Positions 55,159 through 63,757 of a DNA stretch of 64,000 nt are shown in pieces. The position numbers were made by a program, and so were the translations under genes. Source of the stretch: Streptomyces rhizoryzae (GTDB lineage: Bacteria; Actinomycetota; Actinomycetes; Streptomycetales; Streptomycetaceae); NCBI RefSeq assembly GCF_023155275.1, contig NZ_JALMUV010000011.1, positions 62,001 to 126,000 on the forward strand. The letters run 5' to 3'. The notes beneath the pieces are model-generated. The model had not been told where the DNA came from, made no database searches, and worked only from the letters and a program-made list of their open reading frames with translations. Position 1 is the stretch's first letter. Every line of letters begins with the position of its first letter.

Positions 55159-56142
55159 TCAGTACGCCAGCGCGCGGTCAACGGCGTCGAGCACCCGGTC
55201 CAGCCCCGGAAGGTACTCGTCCTCCACCCTGGACGGCGGGTAGGGGGCGTGGAAACCTCCGACCCGCAGCACCGGTGCCTCCAGGTGGTAGAAGCAGCGC
55301 TCGGTGATCCGGGCGGCGATCTCCGCACCCGAGCCGAAGAAGACCGGTGCCTCGTGGACCACCACCAGCCGGCCGGTCTTCTCGACCGAGGACTGCACGG
55401 TGTCGAAGTCGATCGGGGAGATCGAGCGGAGGTCGACGACCTCGACCGACTTGCCCTCCTCGGCCGCGACCTTGGCGACGTCCTCGCAGACCTTCACCAT
55501 CGGGCCGTAGGCGGCCAGCGTGAGGTCCGTACCGGTGCGGGTGATCCGGGCCTTGTGCAGCGGGTCCGGGATCGACTCGGTGTCCAGGCGCGACTTGTCG
55601 TGGTAGCGGCGCTTGGGCTCGAAGTAGATGACCGGGTCGTCCCCGGCGATGGCCTGCTGGAGCATCCAGTAGGCGTCCGAGGAGTTCGACGGAGAGACGA
55701 CCTTGAGGCCCGCGACGTGCGCGAACAGCGCCTCGGGAGACTCGGAGTGGTGCTCGACCGCGCCGATGCCGCCCGCGTAGGGGATACGGATGACGACCGG
55801 CACCTTGACCTTGCCGAGCGCCCGCGCGTGCATCTTCGCCAGCTGGGTGACGATCTGGTCGTAGGCGGGGAAGACGAAACCGTCGAACTGGATCTCGGCG
55901 ACCGGGCGGTAGCCGCGCAGTGCCAGGCCGATCGCGGTGCCGATGATCCCGGACTCGGCCAGCGGGGTGTCGATCACCCGGTCCTCGCCGAAGTCCTTCT
56001 GGAGCCCGTCGGTGACGCGGAAGACGCCGCCGAGCTTGCCGACGTCCTCGCCCATGACGACGACCTTGGGGTCGGCCTCCATGGAGGCGCGCAGCGATGC
56101 GTTGATCGCCTTGGCGATGGTGATCTTCTCGTGGACGGCCAT
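55159..56142 (-). CDS. bkdB: Branched-chain 2-oxoacid dehydrogenase E1 beta subunit
   Basis: A 327-residue E1 beta subunit. Family blocks: VVVMGEDVGKLGGVFRVTDG, RVIDTPLAESGIIGTAIGLA, IPYAGGIGAVEHHSESPEAL and the C-terminal VEVVDLRSISPIDFDTVQSS. With E1 alpha it forms the thiamine-diphosphate heterotetramer that decarboxylates keto acids of Val, Leu and Ile. Two bases separate its ATG from the bkdA stop codon. Confidence 0.95.
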   Translation of the reverse strand: MAVHEKITIAKAINASLRASMEADPKVVVMGEDVGKLGGVFRVTDGLQKDFGEDRVIDTPLAESGIIGTAIGLALRGYRPVAEIQFDGFVFPAYDQIVTQLAKMHARALGKVKVPVVIRIPYAGGIGAVEHHSESPEALFAHVAGLKVVSPSNSSDAYWMLQQAIAGDDPVIYFEPKRRYHDKSRLDTESIPDPLHKARITRTGTDLTLAAYGPMVKVCEDVAKVAAEEGKSVEVVDLRSISPIDFDTVQSSVEKTGRLVVVHEAPVFFGSGAEIAARITERCFYHLEAPVLRVGGFHAPYPPSRVEDEYLPGLDRVLDAVDRALAY

Positions 56143-56144
56143 GG

Positions 56145-57362
56145 TCAGTTCCCCTCCGCGGCGGCATCGGCGTCGGCGAACGACGCCTGGTACGCGGCGA
56201 ACTGCGCGCGCTCCTCATCGACGAGCGCGTGCCCGTCGGCATAGACATTCTCGAAGATCGACATCGGGTCGGGGTCCGGCATCGCCCGGACGGCCTCGCG
56301 GACCCGCTTGCCCAGGGTCTCGCTCTCCTCCTCGACGGCCGCGAAGTACGCCTCGTCGGCCGCGCCCTCGGCCTCCAGATACCGCCGCAGCCGCAGGATC
56401 GGGTCCTTGGCCTCCCAGGCCAGGGTCTCCTCGTCGGGGCGGTACCGCGTCGGGTCGTCGGAGGTGGTGTGGGCGCCCATGCGGTAGGTGAACGCCTCGA
56501 TGAGCATGGGGCCCTCACCGGAGCGGGCCCGGTCCAGTGCCGCCTTGGTCACCGCCAGGCAGGCCAGCACGTCGTTGCCGTCGACCCGTACGCCGGGGAA
56601 GCCGTAGCCCCGGGCGCGCTGGTAGAGGGGGACGCGGGTCTGCTTCTCGGTGGGCTCGGAAATCGCCCACTGGTTGTTCTGGCAGAAGAAGACCACCGGG
56701 GCGTTGTAGACCGCGGAGAAGGTGAAGGATTCGGCGACATCGCCCTGGCTGGAGGCACCGTCACCGAAATACGCGATGACCGCGGAATCCGCGCCGTCCT
56801 TCTGCACGCCCATCGCGTAGCCGGTCGCGTGCAGCGTCTGCGACCCGATGACGATGGTGTAGAGGTGGAAGTTGTTGCTGTTGGGGTCCCAGCCGCCGTT
56901 GTTGACGCCGCGGAACATCCCCAGCAGGTTCGTCGGGTCGACGCCGCGGCACCACGCCACGCCGTGCTCCCGGTAGGTGGGGAAGACGTAGTCGTCGTCG
57001 CGCAGCGCCCGGCCGGAGCCGATCTGCGCGGCTTCCTGGCCCAGCAGCGAGGCCCACAGGCCCAGTTCCCCCTGGCGCTGGAGGGTGGTCGCCTCGGCGT
57101 CGAAGCGCCGGGTGAGCACCATGTCGCGGTACAGGCCGCGCAGTTCCTCGGGGGTGAGGTCGATCGCGTAGTCCGGGTGCTCGACCCGCTTCCCTTCCGG
57201 GGTCAGCAGTTGTACGAGCTGCTCCTGCTCCGCCTGCTCCGGCCGGGCGCCGTTCCTGGCCCGGGACGGCGACGCCTTTTTCGCCGGCGCCGACTTCTTG
57301 GCGGTGGTGCGCTTGCTGCCGCCGCGGGCGGTTTTCCGCTCGGCAGTGCCTTCCACGGTCAC
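56145..57362 (-). CDS. bkdA: Branched-chain 2-oxoacid dehydrogenase E1 alpha subunit with Lys/Ala-rich N-tail
   Basis: A 405-residue E1 alpha subunit. The thiamine-diphosphate motif runs from YFGDGASSQGDVAESFTFSA to FFCQNNQWAIS, and the phosphorylation-loop region YRMGAHTTSDDPTRYR is present. About 45 N-terminal residues are outside the family fold and highly basic (KRTTAKKSAPAKKASPSRAR), like the tails of histone-like proteins. The GTG at 57362 with GGAGGAG upstream is the start. A dyad near 57565 and an orphan response regulator gene lie upstream in divergent orientation. Confidence 0.94.
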   Translation of the reverse strand: MTVEGTAERKTARGGSKRTTAKKSAPAKKASPSRARNGARPEQAEQEQLVQLLTPEGKRVEHPDYAIDLTPEELRGLYRDMVLTRRFDAEATTLQRQGELGLWASLLGQEAAQIGSGRALRDDDYVFPTYREHGVAWCRGVDPTNLLGMFRGVNNGGWDPNSNNFHLYTIVIGSQTLHATGYAMGVQKDGADSAVIAYFGDGASSQGDVAESFTFSAVYNAPVVFFCQNNQWAISEPTEKQTRVPLYQRARGYGFPGVRVDGNDVLACLAVTKAALDRARSGEGPMLIEAFTYRMGAHTTSDDPTRYRPDEETLAWEAKDPILRLRRYLEAEGAADEAYFAAVEEESETLGKRVREAVRAMPDPDPMSIFENVYADGHALVDEERAQFAAYQASFADADAAAEGN

Positions 57363-57668
57363 GTGCTGCTCCTCCGTCTGTCCGGCCCCCGGGGTCCGCC
57401 GGTGGCCGTTGCGGCTCACCCGGTATCCGATACGGCGCACGGGGTGTGTGCGAACGCGGCCGGATCCGGGTGGAACAAAGCGCCCCGGAGTGGCCTGCTC
57501 ATTGCACGTTACCCATTGTCAAAGCCGAAGTGGAAATGGCGCTGACCTGCGATTTTGCTTGGATTTCCAAGTAAATCGCGAAGGCTGGGAACAACTCCTG
57601 GTCACAGCGTTGCAGGCCGCCGGGACAACGGCACGTTATATCGGTGACCTGGAGCACGGGAAGAGTTG
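57363..57668. other. 306-bp divergent promoter region, bkdA / response regulator
   Basis: An AT-richer patch at about 57500-57580 (including CATTGTCAAAGCCGAAGTGG) carries the dyad described separately. I see no coding sequence; open frames through it lack ribosome sites. Confidence 0.6.
57551..57578. promoter_or_regulatory. Candidate operator in the bkdA-regulator divergent gap
   Basis: CTTGGA-TT-TCCAAG at 57558-57571 forms a tight inverted repeat, with outer GATTT (57551-57555) and AAATC (57574-57578) also complementary. It is 98 bp before the response regulator start and 189 bp before bkdA. The binder could be the response regulator itself or an Lrp-type bkd regulator; neither is shown. 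Confidence 0.5.
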
Positions 57669-58346
57669 ATGTGTGAGACTGGGGAGGTGCGCGAAGACGG
57701 AAAAATCACGGTTTTCCTGCTCGATGACCACGAAGTGGTACGGCGGGGCGTCCACGAAATGCTCTCGGTCGAGGAGGACATCGAGGTGGTCGGCGAGGCC
57801 GGCACCGCGGCCGACGCGCTGGTCAGGATCCCCGCGACCCGTCCGGACGTGGCCGTGCTCGACGTCCGGCTCCCGGACGGCAGCGGTGTGGAGGTCTGCC
57901 GTGAGATCCGTTCGCAGAACGAGGACATCCGCTGCCTGATGCTCACCTCGTTCGCCGATGACGAGGCCCTCTTCGATGCGATCATGGCCGGTGCGTCCGG
58001 GTATGCCCTCAAGGCCATCCGGGGCAGCGAACTGCTCTCCGCGGTACGGGACGTGGCGGCCGGGAAGTCGCTGCTGGACCCGGTGGCCACGTCCCGCGTC
58101 CTGGAACGGCTCCGCGACGGCAACACCGCCAAGGGCGACGACCGGCTGGCGAGCCTCACCGACCAGGAGCGCAGGATCCTCGATCTGATCGGCGAGGGGC
58201 TGACCAATCGCGCGATCGGCGAACGGCTCCACCTGGCCGAGAAAACGATCAAGAATTACGTTTCCAGTCTGCTGTCCAAGCTCGGTATGGAGCGCCGTTC
58301 GCAAGCCGCCGCCTATGTCGCCCGGCGGCAGGCCGAACGGCGCTGA
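57669..58346 (+). CDS. Orphan NarL/LuxR-family response regulator
   Basis: A 225-residue DNA-binding response regulator. The receiver domain has FLLDDHEVVRRGVHEML, the phospho-acceptor Asp in VAVLDVRLPDGSGVEVC, the conserved Thr/Ser in LMLTSFADDE and Lys in YALKAI. The LuxR helix-turn-helix is LTDQERRILDLIGEGLTNRA and AEKTIKNYVSSLLSKLGMER. No histidine kinase gene is adjacent. The neighbourhood (bkd, PNPOx, kinases) resembles that of the S. coelicolor orphan regulator SCO3818; that identity is from memory. ATG at 57669 was chosen; GTG at 57687 is possible. Confidence 0.92.
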   Translation: MCETGEVREDGKITVFLLDDHEVVRRGVHEMLSVEEDIEVVGEAGTAADALVRIPATRPDVAVLDVRLPDGSGVEVCREIRSQNEDIRCLMLTSFADDEALFDAIMAGASGYALKAIRGSELLSAVRDVAAGKSLLDPVATSRVLERLRDGNTAKGDDRLASLTDQERRILDLIGEGLTNRAIGERLHLAEKTIKNYVSSLLSKLGMERRSQAAAYVARRQAERR

Positions 58347-58474
58347 CCAGGCACGGAATAGCCGCACCACCGCGGAATCGGTAATTCCCCTCACCCGTGG
58401 GCGGGACCAACGTCCCGCTGCACCCGGGCCCCCGCCCCTACCCGCCGCGCGGCCGGCCGGGCAGGCTGGGCCCC

Positions 58475-58891
58475 ATGCCGACCGACGACTCCCGCGCCCT
58501 CGATCTGCTGAGCCGGATTCCCTACGGCCGGGTGTCGGCCAGCCGGCGGGCCCTCCCCTTCACCGCCGTCGCCCGGCACATCGTCGCCGGCGGCCGGGTG
58601 GTCCTGCGGCTGCACCGCGGCTACGGCTACCACCGGGCGCTGGACGGCAGCGTGGTCGCCTACGAGGCCGACAACGCCAACAGCGGCGCCCGCGACACGT
58701 GGTCCGTGCAGTTCACCGGCACCGCCCGGGCCACCGAGCCGGACCGGGCCGAGCGGGAGCTGTTCGGACGCGCCCCGCACCTGGCCGACGGGGACCCCTT
58801 CGACCCGGTCTTCCTGCGGATCGAGCCGGAATTCGTGACGCTGCACCACCTCACGGAGGTACCGGTCGCCGGGTATGCGCACCCTCGGTAA
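58475..58891 (+). CDS. Pyridoxamine 5'-phosphate oxidase-like flavin-binding protein
   Basis: A 138-residue split-barrel protein. LLSRIPYGRVSASRRALPFT, NYH-like GYGYHRALDGSVVAYEADN, TWSVQFTGTARATEPDRAER and RIEPEFVTLHHLTEVPVAGY are typical of the Streptomyces PNPOx-like/F420 or FMN-binding group. The substrate is unknown. The ATG at 58475 starts the family fold; the longer open frame upstream is Pro/Gly-rich and not conserved in style. Confidence 0.82.
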   Translation: MPTDDSRALDLLSRIPYGRVSASRRALPFTAVARHIVAGGRVVLRLHRGYGYHRALDGSVVAYEADNANSGARDTWSVQFTGTARATEPDRAERELFGRAPHLADGDPFDPVFLRIEPEFVTLHHLTEVPVAGYAHPR

Positions 58892-58943
58892 GGCTTTCCG
58901 CCACACCCACTCCACTGGGCGTAGTTGATCTAACATCTGGCGC

Positions 58944-59987
58944 GTGCTGCGCTCATCTGTAGTCCGGTCGGCGGCGACGCCCGACCGCGACACCCTCGGA
59001 TCCCTGCTGCGCCACTACGGCCGTGCCGGGGCGCCGCTGTCCTGCGAGCCGGTCGCCGAGGGCCTGCTCAACCACGGCTACTTCCTCGCCACCACCCGCG
59101 GCCGCTACTTCCTCAAACACCACCTCGACGGGGACCGCGCCGCCCTCACCCGCCAGCACCGCGCCACCCGCCGGCTGGCCGGGCTCGGCCTGCCGGTCGT
59201 CCCGCCCGTGACCGGCGACGACGGCCGCACCGTCACCGTGCTGGACGGCCGGTACTACGCCCTGCACCCCTGGGTCGAGGGCCGGCACCTGACCGGCACC
59301 GAGCTGACCGAGGGCCAGTCGCGCCGGCTCGGCGCCCTGCTCGGGCTCGTCCACACCACCCTGGCCGAGGTCATGGCCGACGAGCCGGCCCCGCCGCGGC
59401 CGCCCGGCACCGATGCGGCCGCCGATCCCGAGCGGACCGTCGAGACGATCGAGGAGCTGCTGGCGCTGGCCCGCGGGGCGCGCCCGCGGACCAGCTTCGA
59501 CGAGCTGGCCGAGCACCGCCTCCTGGAGCGGCGGGCCCTGCTGGAGCGGCAGGCGCACCGCCGCCCGCCGCCCGGGGCGGAACCGGCCGCGGGGTGGGTG
59601 CACGGGGACTTCCACCCGCTGAACGTGCTCTACCGCGGCACCGAACCGGCCGCGGTCGTCGACTGGGACCGGCTGGGCGTCCAGCCCCGCGCCGAGGAGG
59701 CGGTGCGCGCCGCCGCGATCTTCTTCGTGCGCCCCTGCGGGACCCTGGACCTGGCCAAGGTCGCCGCGTACGCGAGCGCCTACCGCAGGGGGTGCGGGGC
59801 CGGTGCCGAGGAGCTGGCCGCCGCCGTGCACCGGGTGTGGTGGGAGCGGCTGAACGACTTCTGGATGCTCACCTGGCGCTACCGGCTCGGGGACCGTCGC
59901 ACCGATCCGCAGTTCCCCGCGGCGGCGGCGCTGGCGGTGTGGTGGACCCGCGCCTACCCGGCGGTGCGGAAGGCGTTCACGGGCTGA
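58944..59987 (+). CDS. Aminoglycoside-phosphotransferase-like kinase
   Basis: A 347-residue protein of the APH/homoserine-kinase-like fold. ATP-binding N-lobe: VAEGLLNHGYFLATTRGRYF followed by LKHH (catalytic Lys). Catalytic loop WVHGDFHPLNVLY with the base Asp, and metal-binding AAVVDWDRLGVQPRAEE. The family phosphorylates small molecules (aminoglycosides, choline, amino sugars); the substrate here is unknown. The start is a GTG. It converges on the kinase gene at 60030. Confidence 0.88.
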   Translation: MLRSSVVRSAATPDRDTLGSLLRHYGRAGAPLSCEPVAEGLLNHGYFLATTRGRYFLKHHLDGDRAALTRQHRATRRLAGLGLPVVPPVTGDDGRTVTVLDGRYYALHPWVEGRHLTGTELTEGQSRRLGALLGLVHTTLAEVMADEPAPPRPPGTDAAADPERTVETIEELLALARGARPRTSFDELAEHRLLERRALLERQAHRRPPPGAEPAAGWVHGDFHPLNVLYRGTEPAAVVDWDRLGVQPRAEEAVRAAAIFFVRPCGTLDLAKVAAYASAYRRGCGAGAEELAAAVHRVWWERLNDFWMLTWRYRLGDRRTDPQFPAAAALAVWWTRAYPAVRKAFTG

Positions 59988-60029
59988 CCGCGCGGGCGGT
60001 CACCCCGCCCGCCGCCGCCCCGCTCCCGG

Positions 60030-61697
60030 TCAGCCGCCGGTCGTGCCGCCCAGCGGCGTCCCGCCGGTGGTGGACCCGCCGTTGTTCGTGCCGCCGGTGT
60101 TCGTGCCGCCGGTCGTGGTACCGCCGGTGTTCGAACCGCCGTCCGTCGTGCCGCCGCTGCCGGTACCGCCGGTGTTCGTGCCGCCGTCCGTCGTCCCGCC
60201 GGTGCCGGTACCGCCGCTGTTCGTGCCGCCGCTGTTCGAACCGCCCGTGGTGCTGGTCGGCGGCCCGGAGGTCGGCGGCTGCGAGCTGGGCGGCGCGGAC
60301 GAGGGCTGGGTGCTGGGCTCGTGGCTCGGCCGGTGGGTGTAGGTGTTCCCGCCGCCGGTGCTGCTGCCCGGGTAGGTGTCGGGAGTGCTCGGCTCGTCCG
60401 TCGGCGGCTCGCTGGTCTCGTCGGAGGCCGACGGCGACGGGGACTGGGTGGTCACCTGCGGCTGCTTCCTGTGGCCCGGGCCGCTGGTGTTCTGGATCGC
60501 GAAGGCGACGCCCACGCCGATGGCGATCAGCGCCAGCAGCGCGATCAGCCACACCTTGCCGCGGCCGCCCTTGGCCTGGCGGTAGCCGCCCTCGTAGCCG
60601 CCGTCGTCGTCCCGCATGCCGGGGCCGAGGATCGGCTGCGCCGCGGTCTGGCCGGCGTCCGGGTGGGCCAGCGCGGTGGTCTCGGCGGCGCCGCCGCGCA
60701 GCGCCATGGTGTGGCCGCCGTCGGGCATCGCGACCGGCCCGGTGTTCCACGTGCCGGTGTGGCCGCCCTGCTCGTGCAGCATCTGCAGGGAGTACTGGAC
60801 CAGCCCGCGCATCTCCTCGGCGGTCTGGAACCGGTCGTCGGGGTCCTTGGCCAGCGACCGCATGACCAGGCCGTCCAGCTCCGGCGGCACCGACTCGGCG
60901 ACCTCGGAGGGCGGCACCGGCATGTCCTGGACGTGCTGGTAGACGACCGAGAGCGGGGTCTCGCCGGTGAACGGCGGCCGCTGGGTGAGGAGTTCGTACA
61001 GCAGGCAGCCGGTGGCGTACAGGTCGGAGCGGGTGTCGACGGTCTTGCCGAGCGCCTGCTCCGGGGAGAGGTACTGCGGGGTGCCCATGACCATGCCGGT
61101 CTGGGTCATGGTCGACTGCGCGCCGTGCAGGGCACGGGCGATGCCGAAGTCCATCACCTTCACGGCGCCGCTGTTGGTGATGATCACGTTCGCGGGCTTG
61201 ATGTCACGGTGCACGATGCCGTGCTGGTGGCTGTAGGCGAGCGCCTCCAGCACCCCGGAGACGATGATCAGCGCCTGGTCCGGCGGCGGGGCCTCGGCGT
61301 TGAGCAGCAGATCGCGGATGGTGTGGCCCTCGACCAGCTCCATCACGATGTACGGCACGGTGTTGCCGCCGACGAAGTCCTCACCGGAGTCGTACACCGC
61401 GACCACCGCGTGGTGGTTCAGCCCGGCCACGGACTGCGCCTCGCGCGTGAAGCGGGCCTTGGACACCGGGTCCTCGGCGAGGTCGGCGCGCAGCAGCTTC
61501 ACGGCGACGGTGCGGCCCAGGCGCACGTCCTCGGCGGCGAACACCTCCGCCATGCCGCCACGGCCCAGCCGGCGCGTCAGCCGGTAGCGGCCGTCGCCGA
61601 CCAGTCCGCCGTTGCCCCACATCTCCGGTACGTCGGGGACATTGGAGCCGGTGGCGTCAGGATCGGACGGCCCCTGGGGGCGCTGCGTCGGTGCCAT
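60030..61697 (-). CDS. Ser/Thr protein kinase with Gly/Thr-rich extracellular repeat
   Basis: A 555-residue type-I membrane kinase. Kinase domain at about 35-295: glycine loop LGRGGMAEVFAAEDVRLGR, catalytic Lys in VAVKLLRADL, HRDIKPANVIITNSG and DFGIARALHGA. One membrane span at about 380-400 (VWLIALLALIAIGVGVAFAI). The extracellular part is low-complexity: a Ser/Pro/Thr-rich stretch and then about 75 residues of degenerate GGTNT/GGTTD units to the end. There is no recognisable sensor fold. Divergent to the next kinase; shared upstream region 61698-62012. Confidence 0.93.
   Translation of the reverse strand: MAPTQRPQGPSDPDATGSNVPDVPEMWGNGGLVGDGRYRLTRRLGRGGMAEVFAAEDVRLGRTVAVKLLRADLAEDPVSKARFTREAQSVAGLNHHAVVAVYDSGEDFVGGNTVPYIVMELVEGHTIRDLLLNAEAPPPDQALIIVSGVLEALAYSHQHGIVHRDIKPANVIITNSGAVKVMDFGIARALHGAQSTMTQTGMVMGTPQYLSPEQALGKTVDTRSDLYATGCLLYELLTQRPPFTGETPLSVVYQHVQDMPVPPSEVAESVPPELDGLVMRSLAKDPDDRFQTAEEMRGLVQYSLQMLHEQGGHTGTWNTGPVAMPDGGHTMALRGGAAETTALAHPDAGQTAAQPILGPGMRDDDGGYEGGYRQAKGGRGKVWLIALLALIAIGVGVAFAIQNTSGPGHRKQPQVTTQSPSPSASDETSEPPTDEPSTPDTYPGSSTGGGNTYTHRPSHEPSTQPSSAPPSSQPPTSGPPTSTTGGSNSGGTNSGGTGTGGTTDGGTNTGGTGSGGTTDGGSNTGGTTTGGTNTGGTNNGGSTTGGTPLGGTTGG
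60040..60262 (-). repeat. Degenerate short tandem repeat coding for Gly/Thr/Ser/Asn tail
   Basis: The DNA is a mosaic of 9-, 12- and 15-bp units with the core CCGCCGGT(G/T)TTCGTG and variants, all in frame. It encodes repeats such as GGTNTGGT, GGTTDGGS and GGTNNGGS at the C-terminus of the kinase. Repeat number is likely to vary between strains. Confidence 0.8.
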
Positions 61698-62012
61698 CGG
61701 TCCTCGCCGTCGAATCGATCCGCATTGCAGCGGTAAGGTCTCGGTCTTCGCTAGAGCACGCTACAGGTTCCGCGGCACCCACCGGTCCGTCGTGGACCGG
61801 CCATCAAACCTTCTGCGGGCCGGGCGCCGCAAGTTCGCCACCCTCCGGCCGCGGCCCGGTCCGCTGTGTGATCGTGCCCGGATCTTGCACATCTGGTCAC
61901 GGAACGGGCACACAGCTTGACGTGCCGGTGGCCTGGGGCAGACTTGGCTCCGGTATTTCAGATCTGATCGCCAGACATGCACGGGCAGTGCGCCCAGGGG
62001 GAAGCGGTAACG
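61698..62012. other. 315-bp divergent promoter region of two Ser/Thr kinase genes
   Basis: Reading toward 62013, TTGACG at 61917-61922 is a fair -35 hexamer, with a weak AGACTT about 17 bp downstream as -10. Toward the other kinase no clear hexamers are seen. No parS and no credible gene. Confidence 0.5.
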
Positions 62013-63671
62013 ATGAGCCAGGACGGCGCTCAGGGCCAATACGGGGGCCGTTCGGTCGGCGGTGGACGTTACCAGCTTCGTGATCTTCTCGGCGCCGGCG
62101 GTATGGCGTCCGTGCACCTCGCCTACGACAGCGTGCTGGACCGCGAGGTCGCGATCAAGACCCTGCACACCGAGCTCGGCCGCGAGCAGGCGTTCCGCGA
62201 GCGGTTCCGCCGCGAGGCGCAGTCAGTGGCGAAGCTCACGCACACCAACATCGTCTCGGTCTTCGACTCCGGCGAGGACGAGCTCGACGGCGGCATGGTG
62301 CCGTACATCATCATGGAGTACGTCTCCGGCCAGCCGCTGCGGTCCGCGCTCGACAGCGATATCGCCCAGCACGGCGCGATGCCGACCGAAAAGGCGCTGA
62401 AAATCACCGCCGACGTGCTCGCCGCGCTGGAGGCGAGCCACGAGATGGGCCTGGTCCACCGGGACATCAAGCCGGGCAACGTCATGATCACCAAGCGCAA
62501 TGTCGTGAAGGTGATGGACTTCGGCATCGCCCGCGCCATGCAGTCCGGTGTGACGTCGATGACGCAGACCGGCATGGTCGTCGGCACCCCGCAGTACCTC
62601 TCGCCCGAGCAGGCGCTGGGCCGCGGGGTGGACGCCCGCTCCGACCTCTACTCGGTCGGCATCATGCTCTTCGAGCTGCTCACCGGCCAGCTGCCGTTCG
62701 ACGCCGACTCGCCGCTGGCCATCGCCTACGCCCACGTCCAGGAAGAGCCGCCGGTCCCGTCGGGCATCAACCGCTCGCTGCCGCCGGCCGTCGACGCCCT
62801 GGTCGCCCGGGCGCTGAAGAAGAACCCCAACGAACGGTTCCCCACCGCCGAGGCGATGCGGGACGAGTGCCTGCGGATCGCCGGCTCCGGGCAGTCCGGG
62901 GCGACCCCGCTGATCATCAGCGAGGGGCCGCGCGCCCGCACCAGCGGCGCCTCGGTCTCCTCCGCGGTCTTCCCCACCGCCTCCGGCAACCCGCACACCC
63001 CGGCTCCGCCGAACGTCCAGCAGCCGTACCAGCCGACGCAGGCGGCCTTCGCCCCCCAGACCCCGCCGCCGGTGAACAACGCCTACCCCACCCCCGCGCC
63101 GGGCCCGGCCCCGACCCCGGCGCCGTTCCCCAACGCCGGCTTCCCGGCCCCGCCGCCGTTCCCCGGCCCGCCGGCGCCGCCGGTGACCGGCCCGATGCCG
63201 CCGGTGGGCCCCCGCAAGAACAACGGCCCGGTGATCATCGCCGCCGCGGTGGTGGGCGTCGTGGTGGTCACCGCGATAGCCATCGGCATCGGCCTGAGCG
63301 CCGGCAGCGACAGCGGAGGCGGCGGCCACGACTCGCCGACCTCGGTGTTCTCCTCCAGTCCGTCGCCCACCGCGAGCGTCCGGCCCGAGGACAAGACGGC
63401 GACCATCCAGACCTCCGAGTGCACCAGCCCGGCCAAGAGCGCCGTGGACCCGCGCAAGATCCTCTTCCCGAGCTTCAAGTTCAAGAACCTGGAGTCGGTC
63501 GAGCAGTGCATCAAGGCGGCCGGCTGGAAGTACAAGGTCGTCAAGGAGGAGAACGACGCGATCTGGGGCAAGAACACCGTCACGAACCAGACCCCGGATG
63601 CCATCAGCTGGTGGAACCCGAGCAGCAACGACACCATCCAGCTGACCATCTCGACCGGCCGCAGCAGCTGA
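62013..63671 (+). CDS. Ser/Thr protein kinase with PASTA-like extracellular domain (PkaF-like)
   Basis: A 552-residue membrane kinase. Kinase domain at about 18-275 (LGAGGMASVHLAYDSVLDRE, AIKTLHTELGRE, HRDIKPGNVMITKRN, DFGIARAMQSGVTSMTQTGM with the activation-loop Thr cluster, GTPQYLSPEQALG). A Pro/Ala/Gln-rich juxtamembrane region (about 310-405), one span (VIIAAAVVGVVVVTAIAIGI, about 408-430), and an extracellular module with a PASTA-type ending (ESVEQCIKAAGWKYKVVKEE, TVTNQTPDAISWW) at about 485-550. PASTA modules bind peptidoglycan fragments. The ATG at 62013 follows GGGGGAAG. A strong terminator follows. Confidence 0.93.
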   Translation: MSQDGAQGQYGGRSVGGGRYQLRDLLGAGGMASVHLAYDSVLDREVAIKTLHTELGREQAFRERFRREAQSVAKLTHTNIVSVFDSGEDELDGGMVPYIIMEYVSGQPLRSALDSDIAQHGAMPTEKALKITADVLAALEASHEMGLVHRDIKPGNVMITKRNVVKVMDFGIARAMQSGVTSMTQTGMVVGTPQYLSPEQALGRGVDARSDLYSVGIMLFELLTGQLPFDADSPLAIAYAHVQEEPPVPSGINRSLPPAVDALVARALKKNPNERFPTAEAMRDECLRIAGSGQSGATPLIISEGPRARTSGASVSSAVFPTASGNPHTPAPPNVQQPYQPTQAAFAPQTPPPVNNAYPTPAPGPAPTPAPFPNAGFPAPPPFPGPPAPPVTGPMPPVGPRKNNGPVIIAAAVVGVVVVTAIAIGIGLSAGSDSGGGGHDSPTSVFSSSPSPTASVRPEDKTATIQTSECTSPAKSAVDPRKILFPSFKFKNLESVEQCIKAAGWKYKVVKEENDAIWGKNTVTNQTPDAISWWNPSSNDTIQLTISTGRSS

Positions 63672-63689
63672 CGGCGGCGTCCTGACAGC

Positions 63690-63726
63690 GGAGGGGCCGG
63701 CACGCAACGGGCGTGCCGGCCCCTCC
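63690..63726. terminator. Terminator between kinase and bpa
   Basis: Perfect 16-bp arms (GGAGGGGCCGGCACGC and its complement) with the 5-base loop AACGG. It serves both convergent genes. Confidence 0.88.
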
Positions 63727-63757
63727 GGCCGTTTCGCGGGCGCCGGGCGCCGGGGAA

